Assembly (NCBI RefSeq): GCF_021917145.1 | Contig: NC_061068.1 | Span: 12,551,924 to 12,615,923 of the forward strand | Length of the DNA stretch: 64,000 bases | Reading direction: 5' to 3' | Source of the DNA: Hypomesus transpacificus | Lineage: Eukaryota; Chordata; Actinopteri; Osmeriformes; Osmeridae | Part shown: one piece after another, positions 23,214-35,632 of the stretch | Layout: each line of letters starts with the position of its first letter | Position numbering within the stretch: position 1 is the stretch's first letter | Position numbers and translations under genes: made by a program | Notes under the pieces: generated by a model | What the model was told of the DNA's origin: nothing | What the model saw: only the letters and a program-made list of their open reading frames with translations | Databases searched by the model: none

Positions 23214-25156
23214 TGTTCCTGAACAACAATGCTAGTGTGGTTCTGTTGCACTTTGGTCTGAAACAAACACGTGACTAATAACAGATAACTGGGCTTGTTT
23301 ATCCGAGGGTTGGTTGATTCATTAAGTGTGAAGATTCACATAGCCTTTGAAATGTATCTAAAGACTATTTATTGCGATGAAAACATGCTCAGGGATGACG
23401 AAAGTGTAATCAACAACTGATTAACAACCACTTAGAATTGCCATTAAATGATAATAATAAGTCAAAAGTGCAAGCTCTCTGGCAGTAAAGTTTCCCGAGA
23501 CACGTTATGAGTCACTGTGTCACTCACCAGGAAATGACTGAAGACAGACTGGGCTGGTCCACTGTGACTAACCCTACAACCATTGACCAGCCAGACTGAA
23601 TCTCTTTACACACCTGGGTGGGTGGAAAGTGGACCCTTACCTGCCAGAATGACTGGAGTGTCTGGAGGTTTGGTGTGGGTAATTAATTAACCTGTATGTG
23701 TGTGTTTTACTGAGATTAATGGCTTTTATAGGAATCATTTCACACTATCCCCCATTCCCAGTCCAGTCTAAAATTGTCAGGCCTATTATCATAAAGGCTG
23801 GGGGCATTTTTAAAGGCATTTTATTGGGGTTACAGTGTCACTGAATGTGTGTCAAGGAGAGCACGTGTTGGCATGCAGGTTAACACTTGATATTGATTAC
23901 TTACACTTGTTTATCTTAGAAGACCCTTCTCAATCTTTAAAGGTCTATTCCGCTACTTCAAAGCAACTGTTCAGCTCCAACAGAGGAGCAATAAAGATGG
24001 ATTGTAAAGTCATCAATCAGGGTGAAAGAGTCAAAAACACTGTGGCACCGTGGCTATGAATCTGATGAACTCCATGGAACCCACATAGGACGGGGAATGC
24101 TACATGCAGGCACCGCATGAGTCTATGATTGTGATGACGATTGCGACTGTGATCATAACATGTCTGTGTGTGTCTGCGTGAGTTTTTCGTGTTGTGTGCA
24201 TGCTCGTCTGACGTGTGCGTGCATGCACATGTGCATGTTGATAGTATGAGAGTGACACTCTGTGTTTATGGCCAATATGAGCATAAGGCCATGATGATGG
24301 TCAAGGGTGACAAACTCAGACATCTCCAGAAAAGTTTGATATCTCTCCTTGTGTTGAATTTGTCAGGTTCCAGCTGACACAATGTAATGACAGGATACGT
24401 TTTGGAGCCACCCTTCTGTCATAAAAGGCATTTCCTCTTTGAAACTGTCCCCATCGTCAGTGCAGGTGCCGTGACGCACACACAGACACGACTCCCTCCC
24501 GCATCAACGGATGCTGTACATCAACTCATCCAAATGTCACAACTTTTACACAGACAACGTCTCCTTATCTAGCTCAATGGTCTTGCTGTCCTCACCATAT
24601 ATTCTCATGTTGAGGCTGTAAAGACAGCAAATCATATATGTCAAATAGGCGTATGCCTCAGGACTGCCAATAAAGGGGAACTTGGTCAAGCCTCTCTCTT
24701 TCTCTTTCTCTATCACACTCCCTTATCTGTTTCTCCTTGTCTCTTCCCAATGTTCTCTCAGCAATGGATTCTCTTTGATGTTGATGAGTAGTAAAGTATG
24801 TTTTCTTATGTGTGTAGGTGACATGTGAGTGGCATCCTCCAAAGGTATTCATGGTCACATCGTTATGGGAAAGGTTGAATGGTTAGACCCAAATACTACT
24901 GTTGTGTCCAGAAAGATGTCTGTTTATGATGGACTTCTTGTTTTTTGGAAGTGCTAGTTGTCTCACAGAATAAAATAACGGCTTATTGACACTAATGAAG
25001 ATGGAGAGATGATGACACAGCTAATTAAGATAAGGACAATTATGTTATCGTGAGAGCAAATCTGATATTTCAAGTGAGTAATTAAAAAATCACCATAACA
25101 ATGTTTTAAACAAGTAAAAAAAAAATGATTTTAAAAAACACGAGAAACATGTATAC

Positions 25157-25451
25157 TGTCACGGAGTGTGGAGGGGTAGGACCCAAACGCAGGAGAGTCG
25201 GCAGGAGTTGCGAACAAAAAGGGGTTTATTCTCAAAATGGGAAACACACAAGGTACACGCAGGGACAAAGGGTAATGCTAAGACAAAGACTGGACACAAA
25301 ACAGGAACCTAAATACACAGAAACAAACAAGACACAGGTGGACACAATGAAACTAACGACAACTGAACAAGACACAGGTGAAGACAAATGACAGGGAAAC
25401 ACTAGGACAGGGCAAAACCAAAAACAGGGGGGTACGGCTGTGGCCGTGACA
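25157..25451. mobile_element. 295-bp TG...CA element with TIRs and 5-bp target duplication
   Basis: It begins tgtcacgg and ends ccgtgaca, a perfect 8-bp inverted repeat, flanked on both sides by tatac (25152-25156 and 25452-25456). The internal text (ggtaggacccaaacgcagg, then cacaggtg motifs) is typical of a very common fish non-autonomous repeat. The TG...CA ends and 5-bp duplication would also fit a solo LTR. No coding content. Confidence 0.8.
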
Positions 25452-27721
25452 TATACTGCAGGAGTGAATACAAGGCATGCATAAAATGAAGGGCTTCTCA
25501 TGTGATCATGTGTCTTGGTGTAGAAGCTTTTTACCCCACCACAAGCGTGCTACCACATCTTTCTTATGTCTGCCAGGCTACATGCCTGGTAGACATGGGA
25601 ATGGATAACAAGCCCTTATTTCTGCAATAGCAGCCAATGCTTCAAGCCAAGGAATGAGGGAGTGAAGCTTGGATGAAATGCTGTCAACCCTGTTGTCTGC
25701 AGTATGATTTACCCATGTTAGCATGCCATTATTGGTGTCAGTCTGACCCAAAGTTCCATGTGGGAAATCTGCTGAGTAGGAATACTAATTTGTAGGCCCT
25801 ATCTGGCACAAAGCACTTGGCACATGGATGTTCTCTGGAATTAATTTGTTGAAGCAGAAAATGAAGCAGATTACCTGCAAATACTGCATATCAGAGGGAA
25901 ATGAGTCATTTAGCGAGAGACTGTGGGGAAGAAGTGCATCAGAAAGCTGACATAAACGCAGTTTGTTCTACTTATGCTGTGTTAATTAACAGAGAAAGTT
26001 CTCAACGCATAGACAGTTTGTATTGTTTGAAGTCAAACCACCTGCCATGAGTGGTTATTAAGACGTGTCAGTGTTGCTCCAACAGAAAGCCTGGATAGGT
26101 AACTGCAAGAATCTTTTGTGGTCCTATCAAACTTGATAGGAATGCTAAATATTGGAAAACAGAAGGATGATGTGTACCATGTCCTAACCCCCATTTCCCC
26201 AGATTAGCCCAGGGTCATGCACAGTTATCAAATGTAATCCTTTTTCTTGGTGTCTCTTAGCAACCATGATTGCAAAATTTGCTAGCTAGCCAGTGTTGGT
26301 CTGGAAATAGCTGGGGAGAAACTCACTTTCATTTCATACTGTGACACTCGTAAAATGAATCTGTCACACCACTTAGGTGTATATCGTTAAGACAAATGAG
26401 GCCCCTTGAGCTTTATCACTCCACTGTAAAGATAAATCTTTTATGAGCAAAATAGCTGTAAGTCAGTTATTTTTATAACTGATTTCTAAAATGCCCACAG
26501 CTTAAAGTAGAGGACAGACTCAGAAGAGTGCAATAAAATGTCTGTTTGCGGCCTGGCATATATCAGTCTGGTCCTTTTCACAAAAAAATTAAAAGGTTTA
26601 AAGCGGAACTTAACAATGTGTATAATAGGAGAACTCTTGAAAGAACTGTTCTAGATGGAAGTACTTTTAGCTCTTCAGGAAGCTCTTTGAGACCATGTGC
26701 TTTGAAAAGGTTAATTTAGGGAATCTTTTACTTTGGGCTTCAACAAGAGCACAAAGAACAAAAATATAGTAAATATAGGAACCCCTGTTCTGGGTGTCCT
26801 GTGGTATTGTAGTAGGCTAGTGTAGGCTACTTTCATCACTGGTACATATTTTATATTTCGAAGAATGGTTAAGAAAGACACAACGATCACATCTTGGCAA
26901 TTGTAAAATGTTCCCGCATTCAACGAGAACACAAAGGGAGAACCGTTGCTGAACTAAACCAGTTCTGTTCACGTTTTCCACGTTCCAGCTAAAAACATGA
27001 ATTGCCATCACTTGCTCTCTCCATCTCTTTATCTAATTTATTGCAGTGAGTCTTAATAGGGAGCCAGCTAAATGGTGACTTAAGAGCAATAAAGGTGACA
27101 CTCCTCTTTAAGGCGTGGAGGAGATGGTGGCACAACATCTCACAATTAATCACTCAAACTGAAAGCTGAATGGAAACCTGTCAGAAAATGATTCTTTGTG
27201 AATGCTCACTCAGGGACTGTAAATGTTCCATTTTATTCTCTCACAATTATGTCCACCAAGTATAGCTATACAAGTGTACTGTATATGCAATGTGTAGCTA
27301 TGTATACAGTGTATATGCACAATTTATCATAACATAAGTGATACTTTATATTAACAGTGTAACTTCAACTGTACAGGATATGTTGACATAGAACACGGCA
27401 GAATTAAATAGTTAGAATGACTACATCCTGTACTTCTTTACCTGGACAATCTTCTGCAGGCAACACTCATTTTAGCTAAGGTCAAAGATGTTTGGAGAGC
27501 TTGAGGTTGAAACTAAATGTTTGTGTTTTTACTCTACGTGCCTCTTTTTTATGTTATCACAGGGATGGCTGTGGCAACAGTGATAATCCTTGATCATTTG
27601 ATTAGATAGGTAGAAGAGGTTGTAAAAAGGGTGTTCTGGGTGTACTGTAGTATTGTAAAAGGTTGATACTACTTTTTAGCTACAGATGGCTGTAGCTACA
27701 GGGATAATCATCATGACTAGC

Positions 27722-27900
27722 AGTGCCGGTTCTTCCTACCGGTGACATAGGCAGCCCCCTAGGGCGGCATGAAGAGGGGGGCGGCAATTTCCGAAAAGAG
27801 CTTGCGGGCGGCGGGGAGCGGGCGCCCAGGTTGGTGCCCCCGGGGGGGGGGTGGGGGGGGGGGGTAATATCACCTGTTCATGTAGCCCCGCTGGCAGGTT
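27722..27900. repeat. GC-rich dispersed repeat fragment with poly-G
   Basis: Text such as gacataggcagccccctagg and gggcggcatg resembles a fish repeat with a 'gcctagggcggca' end. It contains a G run at about 27840-27865. Boundaries unclear. Confidence 0.4.
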
Positions 27901-29461
27901 TTGTTGTTCCTATTGTCCTAGTAACATATGTAACATGTAACATATGTTATCCTGTAAACAATCCAGCCTGGATTGAAAGGTAACTTAAGGGTGTTGCTCT
28001 CAACACCAAATGACAGTAAAACATATTTTAGCCTTGAAAATGAGGGTAGGATTGAAGGTCACCCTTTCCTACTCTCACATGATGTTTGAAAAAGGTATAT
28101 AAAGGTCATGTGTGTTTATTATAGTCACATTACTATAGCTGACCATGTAGATATAGTTACATAATACGGTATCAGTGTATAAGCAGTCTACAATGTGTAT
28201 GTACAAATACGAGAGTTTGAGATTTTATATTCAACGTAGTATATATTGTTTGGACATGTTACAAGTTGTTAACATTTTCTCACATCCAACCTTTCATCAC
28301 AAGACACAGTAATAACTGTTACTATTTAAAAAAAAATCTCTTCAAGAATTTTTGAGACAGTTAGCAAGCTTAGCATGCCAAATGAGAAGTCAGCTATGTC
28401 CTCAGTTGTAAAGATAACAGGACGTTGATGTTTCTTAGAGATCTGGAAGTAGGACATTATGCAAGATCAATTACTCCACTAAATGTCTTGAGTTTAACGC
28501 AACCTCGGATTGTACGTCAATGAGGGGAGCAGAATGAACACGTGGTGGCAGTGTACATGCTGATCTGACAGACTCTCCCGCTGTTGCAGATGTCTCTGCC
28601 TCAGACTGAGTGGAAGCACTCTAGCATTATCTAGTCAGATCTACAACAATTAGGCTTAACAGATGTACAGTACTTTACCTCCACTTGAAATATGCTTTGG
28701 CCTCACAAAATCCTATAAAAAGTAATAAAGTCAAACGACATGGAGCAGTCTGTTACAGATGAATACAATGTGTTTCAGAGCCCAAAGGCAGAAGTAGAAA
28801 AACAACCGTTACAGGACGACAACCATGACGTCAAACATCCAAAAACACTGTGTCTTTGCATCGATAGAGGAAGGAATGTGGTGGTGATGTAAATGTCCTT
28901 TCTTTTGAGGCTTTCGCAAACCCTAACTGGCCACATTGAGACACAAGATAGAATCATGCAAAATGTTGCAATTCGACGTTCACAGACACCAACATTTGTA
29001 GTGGATTTCCACGCCTGCAGGGCTGCACGGCACGAGCAGGCCTGCAAACATCTACAAGGATCATTCTCCCTCCACTTCTGCTCCAAATGTACCTTCCCCA
29101 CAGTGGAGAGTGTGCCGCTGCTAGTCCAGTTCCTGACGTGCTGTGGGTGAAAATGATCTGAGAGGATAGAGTCATGGCAACTGACAATGTGGTTATGCTT
29201 GACAATAGAAATGCTGCTGATACGGCATCTGTGGTCGACGGAGAAAGGAAAGTACTCCGATAAAGCGCTGTGTGTTCATGAGAAAAGGGGTTCGTGTTAG
29301 CCATGACTCTGTTTACCCATGATGACACTGCTATGGGTTGGACACCACACCGAACAGTGTTGTACACGGATCACACGCGTCGCCATGTCTTGCAGCTCTG
29401 TCACACAGGTTCTCTCCCTGGTGGGGACATCGAGTTGGAACTGACTTTAACTAGACACACT

Positions 29462-29475
29462 CTGCCCTCTGTTGG
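29462..29475 (-). promoter_or_regulatory. CTCF-like motif
   Basis: The minus strand reads CCAACAGAGGGCAG, one base off the CTCF core. Motif match only. Confidence 0.3.
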
Positions 29476-30584
29476 TCAAGCCCTGCAGTACATACAGTTC
29501 CCAAGATCAAAGACCAAAAACTGAATACTGTACATTTACGTGTTTTACTGAAAGGAACAACATAAGTGACTGACAAACTGAAATGGAATGAATGGAGAAT
29601 GCTTCCAGGCAGGTGACTGTGGCAGCTCTTCAAGCCTTTTTAACATCACTCCCTTCCCCCCCCCCCCCCATCACTATCAATAATAGTAAATATCTGATGG
29701 GTGACAAGGGGTGAAGGAAACCAGGGAGTGTGGAAATGCGTGGACTATTAATAGTGACCCTTCATCAGTGTGGCTGATTATCAGGATTGCAGAAACTTGG
29801 AGAAGTTGGAGCACAGAGGAGGAGATGGTGTGGAATGCAAGAGGAGAAACACACCACTTCCAATGGGGAAACTATTGGTCACCTTTACTGGTCTCAGTTA
29901 CGTGTTGTGACTGGCAGATGGGAATGAGGTGTGTGATACTACGACAAAATTGGACCATGGGAAATGTGTGCGAGGCTAGGACACTGTCAGTACAGAGTGT
30001 TCCATGGTGCAGACCACTGGAAAACTGTGAGGATTCAGATTTCCGAGTCATGACCTACAGCACATTCACGTTAAAGTGCAGGTGAATGTACACATCGCTT
30101 TGGATCAATGTGTCGGCTTAGTGAATATCAAATGTAAATCATTTGATGGGAGTGGTGCTTTTTTCAATAACATTGAATTTCCATTACATGCAGTCACATA
30201 GCAACTGATGAGTCCAGTAGAAGGTATCAATGGGTATTGTAAGATATTATGCCATCTGCTAGGGAACAATGAATATTAGAAAGTACTACACATCTATGTA
30301 AAGACAAACGAAACACAAACCACGTAAAATATTTTTGGACTGAGTAATATGTGCATTTCACAACAAAATAATTACCCGAGTGCAGATGGAATTCCCATAC
30401 TACTCAGAATGGATAGCACCAGTTCATTTCATGTCTCAGACAAGTCTGGTCTTGTCTGTTGGGGAATTGAGTAATTCAGAAAATAGTAACTCAAAACTAA
30501 ATCAACCTTTTGGTTTTACACTCACAATGAAGCTGTTACAATTATCTTAAAAACTCTTAAGGACTCTGTGTACAATACTCTTTA

Positions 30585-30690
30585 AAATCAGAATCAGAGA
30601 GGGGTTTTACGTAATCACCATTAAAGTTTGACAGACAAGGAATTAACCTTGGCATGACAAGGAATTAACTTTGGCAATTTACACAACTTC
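30585..30690 (-). repeat. LINE 3'-tail-like fragment
   Basis: aatcagaatcagagaggggt and the following acaaggaatt text resemble the 3' tail of fish L2-type LINEs. Truncated, no coding part. Confidence 0.4.
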
Positions 30691-31578
30691 AATACCACAT
30701 GTAAAACCTTTGAAGCTGAAAAGGAATAACATTCCTTTTCATACCAGAAAGTTACTTATTATTTTCCAAATCCTACCTACATGATTTAGCATCAAGCAAA
30801 TCACAGGTGTTTGAGGTATACTAAAACAATGTATAACTACTGGCAACCTTCAAGCAAATTAGATCAACTAACAGTAAAATCATCAAAGTGTCCATGTGGG
30901 TACAGCTGCATGGTGGGGTTCCTTCTTTCACCTCATAGCCCACATACGACATACTTGAAACTGAGAATGCTGTGAAGCAGTGTGTAGAGGGACCTCTTCT
31001 GTTGGCTGAATTATTAGTTTGTTATAAAATAATGTACTCTGCAGCAACTGAATAAATGTAACGTATAAAGGCATTCAACATTTGATCAAAGCGAGAATGA
31101 ATGAAATGACTCACAAATGAAGCGTTTGCACCTGTGGCTTTCATTGGACGTTAACGCTGAGTCTTGATAGTGGGCTATAGTGTAAACATAATAAATAAAT
31201 GTAGTCTGCAAGGTAACATGTTTTCATCCCGCATTCCACTTCTCAAATTATAGTGTTTCATCGATTCTTTCAGCATGCAGTAACAGGTGAATACTAAATG
31301 AATATGCTTCACACGTCACACAACATCAGGCGTTGGACTTGCGTACAAATTTTTTCAAAATCTTTAGGTATACCTAATTTCACCTAACCATCTTCAAAAC
31401 GAGCAATTCAAATTCACAAAAGAACTTTGGTGCCTCGAGCACTGTGACATGTTTCCTACTGGAAATTGGAAATTCAAATGTCCATTTGATGTAGCCTACT
31501 ATTTAAAAAAAGGGTAACACTTTTATTGAAAACATCAGTAAAAGAAAAATCGTAATTGGCTTAATGATGTAAAGCAAA

Positions 31579-31579
<1 letters not shown>

Positions 31580-31636
<57 letters not shown>

Positions 31637-31795
31637 ACTTGCTCGTTCTCACTTGCTCGCTCTCACTTGCTCGCTCTCACTTGCTCGCTCTCGCTCTCTC
31701 TCGCTCTCTCTCGCTCTCTCTCGCTCTCTCTCGCTCTCTCTCGCTCTCTCTCGCTCTCTCTCGCGCGTTCTCTCTCACTTTCTCTCTCTCTCTCC
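31580..31795. repeat. CT microsatellite and 10-bp array (tcgctctctc)
   Basis: A pure CT run to about 31632, then tcacttgctcgctc and tcgctctctc tandem units to about 31765. Confidence 0.9.
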
Positions 31796-31799
31796 CCGA

Positions 31800-33352
31800 G
31801 TCACTAGTGCGCTCAGCTGCAGGTAAATTGGAGGCAGACGGTGTGAGCGTATCAACACTACTGACGCTTTTGTGCCTCCAGGTGTGGTTTTGTGTCCGAC
31901 GTTCATCGCCTTTGGTAAGACGCTTGTTTTGCCATTTAGACAGGATTATTATGTATCTCTTCCCACGATTCCCAGGGTGATACCCTGAGCTGAACTTGTA
32001 TTAACAAGGTGAGTAGGCTATTCTTGCCAATTAATTATGTAATCCAACCACACCTTGTCTTAGTAAGATAGCATTTCTTAATTATATCGCATCAGATGTT
32101 TCTCTATATTTTCTCTATGGTAATATTTATTACAGCTTATAACAACAAACTATTTCCATCAGAAAACTGAGTTAAGAGTATTTTGTTTGATGAATTGTTC
32201 CTAAAAAAGAAAGATTTAGATGGCTTTGTCGTCTTTGTGGTAAATTTTTATTTAATTAAGTCCCAACCGCAGCGGGAAGCATTCAAAATAGCAGATTTTA
32301 TGTTTTATATTATGTCTGATTATATGCACCCTCCTTGCACAAAACTAAAGATAAATGCACATTGGCTGTTATCACACATTGCTTAATGTGATTGGGCTTG
32401 GAAATTGGGCTTTCTCAAATAACATTGCTCAGTTTTTACGGTAACAGACCTGGCGCAGTGATGTGACTGTACCTACAGAAGCGTGACACATCCACAGTCC
32501 ATCATAGAGTGGCTGTGCCTTAAAGGCTGATCCACAGCTCATCATACAGTGGCTATGCCTTAAAGGCTGATTCACAGCTCATCATACAGTGGCTATGCCT
32601 TAAAGGCTGATCCACAGCTCATCATACAGTGGCTATGCCTTAAAGGCTGATCCACAGCTCATCATACAGTGGCTATGCCTTAAAGGCTGAGTCAGATCAG
32701 TGAGTTGATGTCATATAGTACTGTATTGCACTGTTTTATAGAATAACATTACCCTTTCAGACACGATGATTTATTATATGTGTGTTTCCTTGAATTTTTC
32801 AAAGGGTTCATGACTTATGCTCATCACAACACACACAATCCCCCCTCCCCAACCATACACACACATACACATCTCCGTCTGAAGTTACAGTATAGGTATT
32901 TGCTGCAGGTGTTGTTAATGCTCAAAACACTAGTGTTCATATAAACGGATAAAAATGTATAGCAGAATACATCTTCATGGGTTAAGGAGGGCTGAAATGG
33001 ATTCCATGTATTTTCTGTGCCCGGAAAACATCCGACACCGAAATCAACATGTGTTGATTGTCTAAAGTCAGGAAAGTCAAACGATTTTACTCACAGTCGA
33101 TTTACTATCACAATTCATCAGGATGATTTTGAAATGACTGCATTTTAACCTCCGACTCCAAATGCAAATCTCTCTTACTCCCCAAACTCTCCTAGGAACA
33201 GGCCCAGACTACTCGATGATTGTTGACTTGAGAAAAATGACTGTCATGACACACTTGTCTTTGCTTCCTCATTCCCCTAAGAATGGTAGAACACTTATTA
33301 GCCTCTCCAACTCCTCTTCTCCTCCTCTCACTGACCAGCTTCCCTTTCTGAG
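31800..33352 (+). other. Upstream region of the neuromedin-U receptor gene
   Basis: Possible 5' UTR exon signals are present: gcag|gtaaat near 31822, cctccag|gtgtgg near 31880 with gtaaga after about 35 bp, and aacaag|gtgagt near 32008. They look like splice sites but are not proven. A 40-bp minisatellite is listed separately. Confidence 0.25.
32491..32690. repeat. 40-bp minisatellite, 5 copies
   Basis: Units of ccacagctcatcatacagtg followed by gctatgccttaaaggctgat. The last four are nearly identical; the first has several changes. Confidence 0.95.
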
Positions 33353-34205
33353 ATGGACGGGTGCTGTCTGGAAGACGAGTTCTCAAACCTCTCAGAATTG
33401 AAAAGCCAATCCCCCAACCTCACAACGTTCCTCAACCTCACAAGCAACAGCACGGGGGTCCAGTCCATCGAAGACCTCCTACTGGACATCCTGGGGCCCA
33501 AACGCTCCCCTTTCGTCCTCGCCATCACGCTGGTCTACGTCCTCATCTTCCTCACCGGCTTGTCAGGCAACCTGCTCACCTGCACGGTGATAGTCAAACA
33601 CAAGAAGATGCGCAGCACCACCAACCTGTATCTGTTCAGCCTGGCGGTGGCCGACCTCATGGTGCTCCTATTCGGGATGCCCCTGGAGATCTACGACCTG
33701 TGGCAGAACTACCCCTTCCCCTTCGGCGAGGGCGGCTGTTACTTCAAGACCTTCCTGTTTGAGACGGTGTGCTTTGCCTCCATCCTCAACGTGACGGCCC
33801 TGAGCGTGGAGCGCTACATGGCGGTGATTCACCCGCTGAAGACGCGCTACCTCTCCACCAACACGCACGCCAGGCGCGTCATCACCGCCGTGTGGGTGGT
33901 GTCTCTCTCCTGCGCCGTTCCCAACACTCTCCTCCACGGCATCTACTACCTGGACCTGCCCGAGAAGGTGGACGAGTCGGCCATCTGCACCGTGCTCAAG
34001 CCCCTCTGGATGTACAACGTGGTCGTCCAGGTGACCATGGTGTGTTTCTATTTCCTGCCCATGACGCTGATCAGCGTGCTGTACCTGATCATGGGCTTCA
34101 GGCTGGGCAGGGAGGACAGCCAGCCCCGGGGGAAGGGAAACTCCCAGACCAAGTGGAAGATCCACGAGGACAGCGGACGGAGGAGGCAAGTCACCAAGAT
34201 GCTGT
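33353..34205 (+). CDS. nmur1: nmur exon 1 (N terminus to intracellular loop 3)
   Basis: Codes residues 1-284 plus one base, ending at ...TKML, then the donor gtgagt. The frame stays open for about 200 nt into the intron. Confidence 0.93.
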
Positions 34206-35632
34206 GTGAGTCCAGTTTGTCCTCAGCTCCGGCCGTGTTTCACAGAAGCCGTGTTCTGTCGTTAGCACCTCCTTTTTTCTGCATGGATATGAGTTTCTGC
34301 ATGGATATGAGTTTTTGCATGGACGTGAGTTTCTGCATGGGCATGAATTTCTGCATGGACATGAGTTTCTGCATGGACATGAGTTTTTGGGTTTTTCTGC
34401 TCCGTTTATAGTGTTGGCTGTTAACACACCTATTACATTTGAGGCTGAGAAGTTTGATGTGATATCACCAGTTTGAAAGCCCACCAGGAAACATGGCTTG
34501 GCATATGTGCTTTTAAACTAGGTCACATGTACGCTGACAAATTCATCAAATATATTCCTTTAGCACATGCTTTTATACAAAGCAGGTTTAAATCCAAAAC
34601 GGGGAGGGGGGATTGATCCTGCAACATGTTGACCCGTAGTCAAATGCTTTACCACTAAGCTACATCCAGACACATAAATGCTCAGACATGCCCGAGGACG
34701 TGATGAATGGAGGATATGTCATTATGTGCCCACATCTCCCAGCCTCTTAGACAACAAAATTGGTATTCAGAGATGTGCCTCTTACGGATGATACATCCTC
34801 TTGGCTTTCGGACTCAAGGATCTTCTTAATCTCTTGAACACTATCCAGGTCTGCTTGGTCAGTGAACACGTTTGTTATATCACCAGCAATTACAGATAAT
34901 TGAATTGTGTTTATGGGAGAGTTTAAACAGATCATTTGTTATTTTTACCCCCCACACCACCCCTTCTTTTTTGCAAATAGTAGGCCAAGAGGCACTACAC
35001 CACTTTTCAATGTTCTTACTGTGAAATTAACTGGAGATTAATGGACACACCATGCCCAGCACTTAAATGATGAAGATTTATCCCTCTTTAAGTTGAATAA
35101 TTTTTCTTATTATACCCTCTATGACCCCCACCCCCATCATTCCCTCTTTCCCTGCATCCTCCTCTCCCTCCTTACCTCCTCCTTTCCCCTCCTCCCCCCC
35201 CTCCCTCGCTCTGCAGCGGTGGTCGTGATTGTGTTCGGCCTCTGCTGGGCTCCCTTCCACATCGAGCGCCTCCTCTGGAGTTCCATCAGCAGGTGGACCG
35301 ACTTCCTGCACGGCGTCTACGAGTGCGTCCACATCCTGTCCGGCATCATGTTCTACCTCAGCTCCGCCGTCAACCCCGTCATCTACAACCTGCTCTCCAC
35401 GCGCTTCCGGGAGTGTTTCCGTGAGCTCGTCTGCACTCAGGTGGAGGAGGGCACCCCGGGGGGGGAGACCCCGCCCTTTGCCAAGATCCAAGAACCCCCT
35501 GGCGTGGTCCCTAGACGCCGGGTCAAGACTCAAGACTCATCCTCTTTCATCCCTCTGCTTTCTCCAACGGTGGCCGTGTGTGTAGACACCACAGCAGCCA
35601 TGTTCAAGGAGCAGGACTGCACTGCTTTCTAA
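33353..35632 (+). CDS. nmur1: Neuromedin-U receptor (class A GPCR), two coding exons, 422 aa
   Basis: Seven-transmembrane receptor for neuromedin U/S peptides in the plasma membrane, coupling to Gq in this family. Exons are 33353-34205 and 35217-35632; the codon split at the junction restores one frame. The N terminus has four N-glycosylation sites (Asn 12, 22, 28, 32). TM1 starts near residue 55. The TM2-TM3 stretch DLMVLLFGMPLEIYDLW is a neuromedin-U receptor hallmark. ERY is at 153-155. The disulfide pair is Cys129 and Cys212. CWAPFH lies in TM6 and NPVIY at 337-341. NVTALSVERY and GRRRQVTKML fit NMUR1 better than NMUR2; fish nmur3 is an alternative. The next Met (86) lies after TM1, so the start at 33353 is required. 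An intron in the same place, before TM6, is known in the family. Confidence 0.93.
34276..34386 (+). repeat. 18-bp tandem repeat in the nmur intron
   Basis: Six units of ttctgcatgga(t/c)atgagt type, starting about 70 bp after the splice donor and in frame with exon 1, so read-through would give SFCMDM hexapeptides. Confidence 0.9.
34545..34675 (-). mobile_element. tRNA-derived SINE fragment
   Basis: The minus strand reads gtagcttagtggtaaagc (A-box like), then ggatcaatccc (B-box like), then tataaaagcatgtgctaaag. The last is the common fish SINE tail 'ataaaagcgtctgctaaatg' with changes. It lies inside the nmur intron. Confidence 0.6.
35217..35632 (+). CDS. nmur1: nmur exon 2 (TM6, TM7, C-terminal tail)
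   Basis: The acceptor ctctgcag follows a long pyrimidine tract. Codes SVVVIVFGLCWAPFH, TM7 with NPVIYNLLSTRFRECF, and a tail of about 75 residues ending EQDCTAF, stop taa at 35630-35632. Confidence 0.93.

Larger units (their letters stand above)
21820..25150. other. Intergenic, no gene seen
   Basis: No recognisable exon on either strand. It holds a GT run near 21955-21980, a CTCF-like motif and a strong hairpin, listed separately. Confidence 0.5.
25457..31570. other. Intergenic, no gene seen
   Basis: AT-rich with no recognised exon. Short open frames near 28775-29540 were inspected but showed no known domain or splice pattern. Confidence 0.5.

Noticed and set aside
28775..29367. Overlapping minus-strand frames of 108 and 137 codons
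   Set aside because: Neither shows a known domain; both overlap in different frames and lack exon signals.
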